Assembly: GCA_002371755.1 (NCBI GenBank)
Contig: DFGM01000034.1
Span: 25,846 to 36,540 of the forward strand
Length of the DNA stretch: 10,695 bases
Direction: 5' to 3'
Origin: Verrucomicrobia bacterium UBA3750
GTDB lineage: Bacteria > Verrucomicrobiota > Kiritimatiellia > RFP12 > UBA1067
The notes beneath the pieces are model-generated. The model saw only the letters and a program-made list of their open reading frames with translations. It did not search any database and was not told the origin of the DNA. A program made the position numbers and the translations under genes. This document shows, one piece after another, positions 1 to 5,467 of the stretch; the stretch's first letter is position 1; each line of letters opens with the position of its first letter.

Positions 1-1
1 G

Positions 2-955
2 CCCTACTGCACGGGCGAAGTCGGCAGGCTCGGCTCCACCGGCAGGCGCGAAATCGGCCATGGCGCTCTTGCGGAGCGTTCAATCGCCGAAGTGCTCCCT
101 GACGAATTCCCCTACTCCATCCGCGTGGTGAGCGAGATTATGGGGTCGAACGGCTCTTCGTCGATGGCCTCGATCTGCAACGGCTGCCTCGCTCTCATGG
201 ATGCAGGCGTGCCGATCAAGCGCACCGTGGCAGGCATCTCCATTGGCCTGTTCACCAACGAAGACCAGTCCAAGAAGGTGCTCGTGACCGATATTCTCGG
301 CGCGGAGGACCATTGCGGCGACATGGACTTCAAGGTGGGCGGCACGAGGAAGGGCATCACGGGCTTCCAGGTGGACTTGAAGCTCCGCGGCCTTACGTGG
401 GATCTCGTCGAGGGCGCAATCAAGGCCGCCCATGACGCGCGCCTCAAGATTATCGACTTCATGGAGAGCGTGATTCCCGCGCCTCGCGCCGAGCTCAACC
501 AGTATGCTCCGCGCATCGAGGAGATCATGATTCCTGTGGACAAGATCGGCGCCCTTATCGGCCCTGGCGGAGCGCATATCCGCGAAATCGTCGAGACCAC
601 CGGCGCGCAGATCGATATCGATGACGACGGCCGCGTATCCATCTTCGCGACCTCGCTCGAATCCATGAAGGCCGCCCGCAAGGAAGTGGAAGCGATCGTG
701 GCCGAAGCCGAACCCGGAAAGATATACGAGGGCAAGGTGACGGGCATCAAGGACTTCGGCGCATTCGTCGAAATCCTCCCCGGCCTCGACGGCCTTTGCC
801 ACATCTCCGAGCTCAGCGACAAGCGCGTCCCGAGCGTCGAATCGGTGTGCAAGGTCGGCGACACGATCATGGTCAAGTGCCTTGATGTCGATGACCGCGG
901 CCGCATCAAGCTTTCCCGTCGCGCAGCGATGGCGGAGCTTGACGGAGCCAAGTAG
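2..955 (+). CDS. pnp: Polynucleotide phosphorylase, C-terminal part (5' truncated by window edge)
   Basis: PNPase is a phosphorolytic 3'-5' exoribonuclease that works as a trimer in the cytoplasm in mRNA decay. The 317 residues visible are the second RNase PH-like core domain followed by KH and S1 RNA-binding domains. The start of the visible part contains GRREIGHGALAER and SNGSSSMAS, both hallmarks of the family. The active-site segment EDHCGDMDFK is intact: its two Asp and one Lys (codons at 308, 326 and 332) match E. coli Asp486, Asp492 and Lys494. The KH domain (visible residues about 172-230) has its GPGG loop at 187-190. The S1 domain (about 240-308) runs from GKIYEGKV to KLSRRAA. The protein ends only a few residues after S1, without a long C-terminal tail. 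The reading frame is open to the left edge, so the true start lies upstream. Identification is very secure. Confidence 0.97.
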   Translation, partial: PYCTGEVGRLGSTGRREIGHGALAERSIAEVLPDEFPYSIRVVSEIMGSNGSSSMASICNGCLALMDAGVPIKRTVAGISIGLFTNEDQSKKVLVTDILGAEDHCGDMDFKVGGTRKGITGFQVDLKLRGLTWDLVEGAIKAAHDARLKIIDFMESVIPAPRAELNQYAPRIEEIMIPVDKIGALIGPGGAHIREIVETTGAQIDIDDDGRVSIFATSLESMKAARKEVEAIVAEAEPGKIYEGKVTGIKDFGAFVEILPGLDGLCHISELSDKRVPSVESVCKVGDTIMVKCLDVDDRGRIKLSRRAAMAELDGAK

Positions 956-983
956 GTTTCGCAATAATAGTGTAATCACCAAA

Positions 984-1013
984 CAAGCGGCGACCCTCGC
1001 GGGCCGCCGCTTG
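984..1013 (+). terminator. Hairpin downstream of pnp, probable terminator
   Basis: Two perfect 9-base arms (CAAGCGGCG at 984-992 and CGCCGCTTG at 1005-1013) pair. After one A/C mismatch, a further CCC/GGG pairing closes a TCGC loop. The hairpin begins 28 bases after the pnp stop codon and ends 31 bases before the next -10 box, where a terminator would be expected. A U-rich run is missing (TCGCTACT follows), so intrinsic termination could be weak. It may instead be an RNA 3'-end stabiliser. Confidence 0.6.
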
Positions 1014-1036
1014 TCGCTACTGGCGTTTGGATGGGG

Positions 1037-1051
1037 AATATGGTATAATAT
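1037..1051 (+). promoter_or_regulatory. Extended -10 promoter of the envelope-lipoprotein operon
   Basis: The core AATATGGTATAATAT contains a consensus -10 box TATAAT (1044-1049) preceded by TGG (1041-1043), a perfect extended -10 TGn element. No convincing TTGACA-like -35 box is found at 16-18 bases spacing (the sequence there is around TGGCGT), as is common for extended -10 promoters. Transcription should begin near 1056, giving a leader of about 30 bases before the ATG at 1086. The same 15 bases recur exactly before smc. Confidence 0.8.
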
Positions 1052-1074
1052 GTCTCGCTCCACCCTAAAAAGAC

Positions 1075-1080
1075 AGGAGG
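1075..1080 (+). promoter_or_regulatory. Strong Shine-Dalgarno site (AGGAGG)
   Basis: AGGAGG lies five bases before the ATG at 1086. It fixes the start of the gene at 1086 rather than at an in-frame ATG at 882 that lies inside pnp. It also shows that this organism uses canonical Shine-Dalgarno pairing, which makes the leaderless arrangement of smc stand out. Confidence 0.85.
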
Positions 1081-1085
1081 AAACC

Positions 1086-2222
1086 ATGAAAAGACTAGTC
1101 GGCGCCATTCTGGCGGCCATTTCGGTGTCTGCGTTCGCGCAGCCGTCCACAACCACGACTACCACCGTCGTGAACAATGTCACCACGACTATCGTCGAGA
1201 CTGTGACTATAGAAGAGGCTTCAATGGAGCCGGCAAAGGTCGCTGTCTTTGTGCAGAACCGCACGCGCGTTCCTGGCATGGACGATGAAGTCGATGGCGT
1301 GCGCGACCGTCTCGCCGGCGCGTTGGCTGAAATCGAAAGCTTTGAAATCATGGATTCCGCGCAGGTGGCGGATACTTTCCGCCGCTACAAGGTAACGGTG
1401 GACGAGGAAAAGACGGGGCTTATCCCCGGCATCTTCACGGGCGGCTCTGTTCCGCGCGTCGCGCAGATGCTCGGTTGCGACTATATCGTGGCCGCCACAA
1501 TCGTGGATGCGCGCGGCATGAAGCGCAAGGCTGCGGGGAGACCCATGACGAACTACACTCTCCGCATGACGCTCAAGGTAATGGATTCGACAGGCGCAAG
1601 CGTCGGCAGCGCACCGGTCCCCGCGCTTACCTTCCCCGTGCTTGACGGCGATGACGGCGATGCCATGGGCTACTACCAGATTCTGTTCGACCGCTGGGTC
1701 GCGCAGGTCACGCCCATTCTCGCGAAGAAGGCCCCCACATGGCGCAGGCGCGAGGCTCCCGCCGCCTTGGCCGCTTTCACCGTCACGACCACGATCGACA
1801 GCGTCGTAGGCGAGCTCGAAAGCCAGACTCGCGGCGTGAACGGCGAGTTGCTCCAGGAGCTGCGCAAGGTCGTAGGCGGCGCCACGATCGAACTTGACGG
1901 CGCGGTTATCGGCTCTGCGCCTGGTCAGTTCCAGGCCTCGCCCGGCCTTCACCAGCTCAAAGTCTCGCGCGACTGGATGAAACCCTACACGGCCACGGTG
2001 AACATCTACAACGGCATGAAGCTCAACATCGCGCTCGAAATGAACGACGAGGGCATCAGGAAGTGGGGCTCGATGGAACAGCTTCGCGCGAATGTCGCCC
2101 AGCAGTATGCAGAAGCGGCCTGGAGGCGCGGCATCAAGGTGAATCTCGACACCCAGAACTGGCATGATGTGGGCACGGATACCAACCGTAGCCTCATGAT
2201 CAACAACATCAACCAGCAGTGA
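1086..2222 (+). CDS. Secreted protein with CsgG/LpoB-like N-terminal domain and C-terminal PEGA domain
   Basis: This 378-residue protein begins with a clear Sec signal peptide: basic MKR, a hydrophobic stretch, and a likely signal peptidase I cut after SAFA (residues 15-18). There is no lipobox. The mature start is a Thr/Val-rich stretch (residues about 22-43, including six Thr in a row). Residues about 48-175 resemble the CsgG/TolB-N/LpoB fold, with KVAVFVQNRT, then FEIMD at 86-90, CDYIVAATI at 131-139 and LKVMDSTG at 163-170. Residues about 264-318 look like a PEGA domain: ATIELDGAVIG, then SPGLHQLKV and YTATVNIYNG. The tail (319-378) is charged and unassigned. The gene is first in a unit with three lipoprotein genes, and the next gene starts immediately after its stop. 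Role unknown; I infer a periplasmic partner of the downstream lipoproteins. Export is well supported, the domain calls moderately so. Confidence 0.8.
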   Translation: MKRLVGAILAAISVSAFAQPSTTTTTTVVNNVTTTIVETVTIEEASMEPAKVAVFVQNRTRVPGMDDEVDGVRDRLAGALAEIESFEIMDSAQVADTFRRYKVTVDEEKTGLIPGIFTGGSVPRVAQMLGCDYIVAATIVDARGMKRKAAGRPMTNYTLRMTLKVMDSTGASVGSAPVPALTFPVLDGDDGDAMGYYQILFDRWVAQVTPILAKKAPTWRRREAPAALAAFTVTTTIDSVVGELESQTRGVNGELLQELRKVVGGATIELDGAVIGSAPGQFQASPGLHQLKVSRDWMKPYTATVNIYNGMKLNIALEMNDEGIRKWGSMEQLRANVAQQYAEAAWRRGIKVNLDTQNWHDVGTDTNRSLMINNINQQ

Positions 2223-2224
2223 CG

Positions 2225-3544
2225 ATGGCTCTCTTTAAAAGGTGTATAGGCGCTCTGGCGATGGCTTTCGTCCTCGCCGGGTGCCTTTCCATAGACCGCG
2301 AGACGGAGCTTGCCATCGCCAATCTGCGCTCTGGCAACTACGAAAGCGCCATCGCCTGGAGCGAAGACCTTGCCAATTCGAGCGTCTACTCGAAACGCCT
2401 TGGCGAAGTGGAAGCCGGGCGCGCCAACATGATCGCCGGCAACAACCAAGCCGCATCGGCATGGTTCCGCAAGGCGATAGACGAGGCTATAGACCGCAGC
2501 GAAGCCCAGCCCAAAATCAAGATTGGCGACGTAGGCAACACCTTGCTCGCCTCCACGGTCACGGATGACAGAATGCGCGACTACGAACTCGCACCGTACG
2601 AGCTCAATCTCGCCCTCGAATATGCCATCATCAGCGAAGAGGCGTGCTCGCGGCGGGATGAAGCACTTGTCGATTGCCGTTTGGCCGCATATGTGCAGGA
2701 TTCCCTCGCCGAGACATATGGAGCCGACATTGTAAAGGAGAGCGAAAACATCTCGACCAATGCCGCTGCCGACGGTGTCTATCGCGAGCAGACGGCAGGT
2801 CTTGACGAGGCAATCGCCGCGACGCGCAATTCATGGGAGAATCCGCTTCTCTGGTGGTTGACGGGTGTGGTTTTCGAGGCCGATGGCGATAGAGATTCGG
2901 CAGAGCAAAGCTACAAGCGAGCCGCGGCGATAATGCCTGGCAACAAGGTGTTCGCCGAAGACGCCGCCATGGTCGCAAAGCGCCGTTCGCCCGCCAAGGG
3001 CAAGGCGAAACTTGTCGTGATTTGCGGCGAAGGCTTCGTTTCGCGCCGGTATTCGTTCAAGGCGCCCATCCCGGTATACACCGGCTTCGGCGTGCACATA
3101 CCGATGTACAGGGATGAAACGTACCGTCCGCGCATGGTCGCCGTTTCGCTAGATGGCGCCGCCCCGACCTATGCCGAAAGCGCGCTCAACGTGCAATCGC
3201 TCGCCTATCGCGACCTGAAGGAGCACCTCCCAGGCATCATTACGCGCAACGTCACCCGCGCCGTCACTGCGGCCACCGCCCAGGCCGCCGTGAACGCTTC
3301 GGGCAACAACTACGCCAGAATCGCCGTTTTCGCCGCAAATGCGGTCGCTGCCGCGATACGCGAGGCGGATACGCGCAGCTGGGCCACCCTGCCAATGGGT
3401 GAGCAAATCTGGCGTTCCGACGCTATCCAGCCCGGCACCCACCGCATCGACGTGACCTCCGGCTATGGCGGCGTGCCCGCCAGTGCCACGGTGACGCTTG
3501 CACCGGGCGAAACCAAAATCGTTTACCTCAACACAAAGGACTAG
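2225..3544 (+). CDS. COG3014-like lipoprotein with TPR-type repeats
   Basis: This 439-residue protein has a lipoprotein signal with lipobox LAGC (Cys20). Leu at +2 gives no inner-membrane retention signal, so outer-membrane anchoring is likely. The N-terminal half is helical with TPR-like units, for example AIANLRSGNYESAIAW (about 30-45) and a later unit containing EADGDRDSAEQSYKRAA. From about residue 260 there is a different, conserved-looking domain: KLVVICGEGFV, then HIPMY, LKEHLPGIITRNVTRA and TRSWATLP (383-390), ending in a beta-rich segment. This matches my recollection of the uncharacterised COG3014 family. The ATG at 2225 is three bases after the preceding stop. A GTG at 2219 overlapping that stop could be used instead and adds two residues. 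No clear Shine-Dalgarno site is present, so translational coupling to the gene before it is likely. Function unknown; the repeats suggest a protein-binding scaffold. Confidence 0.8.
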   Translation: MALFKRCIGALAMAFVLAGCLSIDRETELAIANLRSGNYESAIAWSEDLANSSVYSKRLGEVEAGRANMIAGNNQAASAWFRKAIDEAIDRSEAQPKIKIGDVGNTLLASTVTDDRMRDYELAPYELNLALEYAIISEEACSRRDEALVDCRLAAYVQDSLAETYGADIVKESENISTNAAADGVYREQTAGLDEAIAATRNSWENPLLWWLTGVVFEADGDRDSAEQSYKRAAAIMPGNKVFAEDAAMVAKRRSPAKGKAKLVVICGEGFVSRRYSFKAPIPVYTGFGVHIPMYRDETYRPRMVAVSLDGAAPTYAESALNVQSLAYRDLKEHLPGIITRNVTRAVTAATAQAAVNASGNNYARIAVFAANAVAAAIREADTRSWATLPMGEQIWRSDAIQPGTHRIDVTSGYGGVPASATVTLAPGETKIVYLNTKD

Positions 3545-3548
3545 CCAA

Positions 3549-3965
3549 ATGAAGAAACTTCTCATCCTCGCCGCCATGGCGATTGCAGCCGCAGGCTGCG
3601 TGGAAACCGCAGGAACGCGCGTTTCCATCGATACGGATACCGGGGACGCCTCGGTGCTCGAATGCTCCACCCGCCTCGCAGGCAGGGTGCGCGTCGCAAA
3701 TGTCACGTATGGCCAGACCGCTTCCGGCCTTCGCCGCGCCACCGTGACAATCGAATCCAAAATCCATCGCAGGCAAGACCTCCAGGCAAGAATGGTCTGG
3801 ACTGATTACGAAGGCACCGAACTGGATCCCGACGGCAAGCCGTTTCGCGCTATCGTCCTCGACGGCAACGATACGACCACCTTCACCGGCACCGCGCCCA
3901 ACGACCGCGGCGTGAAGGCTCGCCTCCAGTTGCGCGAGACCGACACCGCGCAGGGCGCTGACTAA
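3549..3965 (+). CDS. ycfL: YcfL-family (DUF1425) lipoprotein
   Basis: This 138-residue protein has a lipoprotein signal ending in AAAGC (Cys17). The mature part fits the DUF1425 pattern: GLRRATVTIESK, then LQARMVWTDYEGTELDPDG, a hydrophobic strand (FRAIVLDG), and TAPNDRGVKARLQLR at the end. The fold is expected to be an all-beta sandwich of Ig-like type. E. coli YcfL is similar in size, of unknown function, and encoded directly before lpoB, the same order as here. The start at 3549 is supported by AAAGGA at 3535-3540, eight bases upstream and overlapping the end of the previous gene. In-frame codons further upstream lie inside that gene and would hide the signal peptide. The product is probably held on the periplasmic face of the outer membrane. 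Confidence 0.82.
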   Translation: MKKLLILAAMAIAAAGCVETAGTRVSIDTDTGDASVLECSTRLAGRVRVANVTYGQTASGLRRATVTIESKIHRRQDLQARMVWTDYEGTELDPDGKPFRAIVLDGNDTTTFTGTAPNDRGVKARLQLRETDTAQGAD

Positions 3966-4014
3966 GCCTCCAACCTTCCCATATTCACCCCAAACACCAA
4001 AAAGGAACTACAAC

Positions 4015-4602
4015 ATGAAGATTCTGCTTATCGCAGGCACCATTTGCGCAGCCGCCATGCTTACCGGCTGCCAGACCACCACCGCACGCGTCTCCCAGCT
4101 TGACATGGCGCCCATGTCCGCCGCGCTCGAACCGCAGGACGTCCGCGCCACGGTCGAAAAGATGGTCGATTCCATGCTTGATTCGCCTGCCATCGCACGC
4201 ATCAACGACATGCCGATTCTCGACATCTCCGGCATCAAGAACCGCTCCACCATGCACATCGACATGACGAGCATCACGGATTCCATCCGCACGAAGCTCT
4301 TGAGGTCGGGCAGGTTCGGTTTCATGGACCGCACGATGGATGCCGAGGACCTTCAGTTCATGAACGACCAGGCGCTCAACGGGCTGACAGACCCCAGCAA
4401 GGCGATTGCGGCCGGTCAGCAGGATGCCGCCCAGATGTATCTCTATGGCGCTCTTTCCGAGATGCGCCAGAGCGTGAACGGCGTCACCGACCGCTACTTC
4501 AAGTTCACCCTCAACCTGAAAGATCTCCGTTCCGGCCGCCTCATCTGGGCCGACGAACAGGAAATCCGCAAGCAGCAGACCCGCAACACGTTCGGGTTCT
4601 GA
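4015..4602 (+). CDS. lpoB: LpoB-family outer-membrane lipoprotein (penicillin-binding protein activator family)
   Basis: This 195-residue lipoprotein has a textbook lipobox LTGC (Cys19), with Gln at +2 favouring the outer membrane. The mature domain carries the LpoB pattern: PILDISGIKNRSTMHID (67-83), SITDSIRTKLLRSGRFGFMD (86-105), DPSKAIAAGQQDAAQMYLYG (126-145), then YFKFTLNLKDLRSG and IWADEQEIRK near the end. E. coli LpoB (213 residues) reaches through the periplasm and stimulates the transpeptidase and glycosyltransferase activity of PBP1B. The region between Cys19 and the domain is shorter here, so the reach would differ. AAAGGA at 4001-4006, eight bases before the ATG, supports the start. 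It follows the YcfL-family gene after 49 bases. Family membership is secure. The PBP1B partnership is only inferred, since the UB2H docking domain known from Gammaproteobacteria may not exist in this organism. Confidence 0.88.
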   Translation: MKILLIAGTICAAAMLTGCQTTTARVSQLDMAPMSAALEPQDVRATVEKMVDSMLDSPAIARINDMPILDISGIKNRSTMHIDMTSITDSIRTKLLRSGRFGFMDRTMDAEDLQFMNDQALNGLTDPSKAIAAGQQDAAQMYLYGALSEMRQSVNGVTDRYFKFTLNLKDLRSGRLIWADEQEIRKQQTRNTFGF

Positions 4603-4627
4603 GGCACGGACGGAAAAGACAAGCAAC

Positions 4628-5416
4628 ATGAAGAAATGGAACGTGGCGGCGATACGCGCCGCCAAAGGGAAAACAAAACTCGGTTGTTGCACGGCGTATG
4701 ACGCCTGCTTTGCCCGCCTTGCGGACGAAGCAGGCGTCCCCGTTCTGCTCGTTGGCGATTCCATGGGCAACAACACCCTTGGATACTCGAACACCCTGCC
4801 TGTCAGAATGGAAGAAACATTGAGCGCCGTGGCAGCCGTCTCGCGCGGAGCCAAAAACGCTCTTGTCGTTGCCGACCTCCCGTTCGGCTCGTACCAATGC
4901 GGGGACGACCTCGCAATGGCAAACGCCGTCCGCTGCCTGAAAGAAGCGGGCGCCGACGCCGTGAAACTTGAAGGCGGCGAAGAATACGCATCCCTCATCC
5001 GCCGCATGACTTCCGCAGGCATACCCGTCCTCGGCCATGTGGGCATGATGCCGCAATCCGTCAACGCCTATGGCGGCTTCAAAGTCCAGGGCAAGACTCC
5101 GGATGCCGCAGAAAAGATTGTGCGCGACGCCCGCGCCGTGGAAGAGGCAGGCGCTTTCGCCGTCACGCTGGAATGCGTGCCTCACGCACTTGCGTCCAAG
5201 TTGACGAAAGACCTTTCTATCGTCACGATAGGAATAGGTGCAGGACCTGATTGCGACGCGCAGTGGCTCGTGATGCACGACCTCCTCGGTCTGAATGATA
5301 ATGTGCCTAAATTCGCCAAAAAGTATGCCTCTATCGCAGATAACGTGCGAGCGGCCTTCTCCTGCTATGTCCAAGAAGTCTCCGACGGCATCTTTCCGCC
5401 GAAATCGGACTCATAA
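4628..5416 (+). CDS. panB: 3-methyl-2-oxobutanoate hydroxymethyltransferase (ketopantoate synthesis)
   Basis: PanB transfers a hydroxymethyl group from 5,10-methylenetetrahydrofolate to 2-oxoisovalerate to give ketopantoate, the first committed step to pantothenate and coenzyme A. At 262 residues it is almost exactly the E. coli length. The Mg-binding acids are present in their motifs: Asp44 in VGDSMGN, Asp83 in ADLPFGSYQ and Glu115 in KLEGG. The catalytic Glu182 sits in LECVP. The segments HVGMMPQSVNAYGGFKVQG (137-155) and TIGIGAGPDCDAQWLV are also characteristic. It starts 25 bases after the LpoB-family gene with only a weak purine-rich site upstream, and no terminator or promoter separates them. 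It is therefore probably read from the operon promoter at 1037-1051. No panC or panD lies beside it. Assignment is very secure. Confidence 0.96.
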   Translation: MKKWNVAAIRAAKGKTKLGCCTAYDACFARLADEAGVPVLLVGDSMGNNTLGYSNTLPVRMEETLSAVAAVSRGAKNALVVADLPFGSYQCGDDLAMANAVRCLKEAGADAVKLEGGEEYASLIRRMTSAGIPVLGHVGMMPQSVNAYGGFKVQGKTPDAAEKIVRDARAVEEAGAFAVTLECVPHALASKLTKDLSIVTIGIGAGPDCDAQWLVMHDLLGLNDNVPKFAKKYASIADNVRAAFSCYVQEVSDGIFPPKSDS

Positions 5417-5445
5417 AGCAAAAACATCCCTGCACGGTAGGCCAC

Positions 5446-5460
5446 AATATGGTATAATAT
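5446..5460 (+). promoter_or_regulatory. Extended -10 promoter of smc
   Basis: This is an exact second copy of AATATGGTATAATAT. The -10 box TATAAT is at 5453-5458 and TGG at 5450-5452. The upstream region has no good -35 box (around CTGCAC at the expected spacing). Only nine bases separate the -10 box from the smc ATG, so transcription should start within a few bases of the start codon. It lies in the 51-base gap after panB, where no terminator hairpin is visible, so read-through from the upstream operon may add to smc expression. Confidence 0.8.
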
Positions 5461-5467
5461 ACACCTA

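Noticed and set aside
882..1085. In-frame upstream ATG that would lengthen the PEGA protein by 68 residues
   Set aside because: It lies inside pnp, upstream of the hairpin and promoter, and would bury the signal peptide. The ATG at 1086 has a perfect AGGAGG.
80..1351. 423-residue open frame on the minus strand across the end of pnp and the start of the next gene
   Set aside because: It is antisense to two secure genes, crosses their promoter and hairpin, and resembles no known family. Long antisense frames are expected from the codon bias of GC-rich genes.
3985..5374. Overlapping minus-strand open frames of 359 and 277 residues opposite lpoB and panB
   Set aside because: Both genes on the + strand are unmistakable, and the antisense products have Arg/His/Gly-rich composition typical of shadow frames.
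5417..5452. Possible terminator between panB and smc
   Set aside because: Only a three-base pairing (CCT/AGG) is visible and there is no T run.
5446..5460. Bidirectional promoter, since the reverse strand reads TATTATACC
   Set aside because: The partial symmetry is just what any AT-rich -10 gives, and no gene faces left from here.
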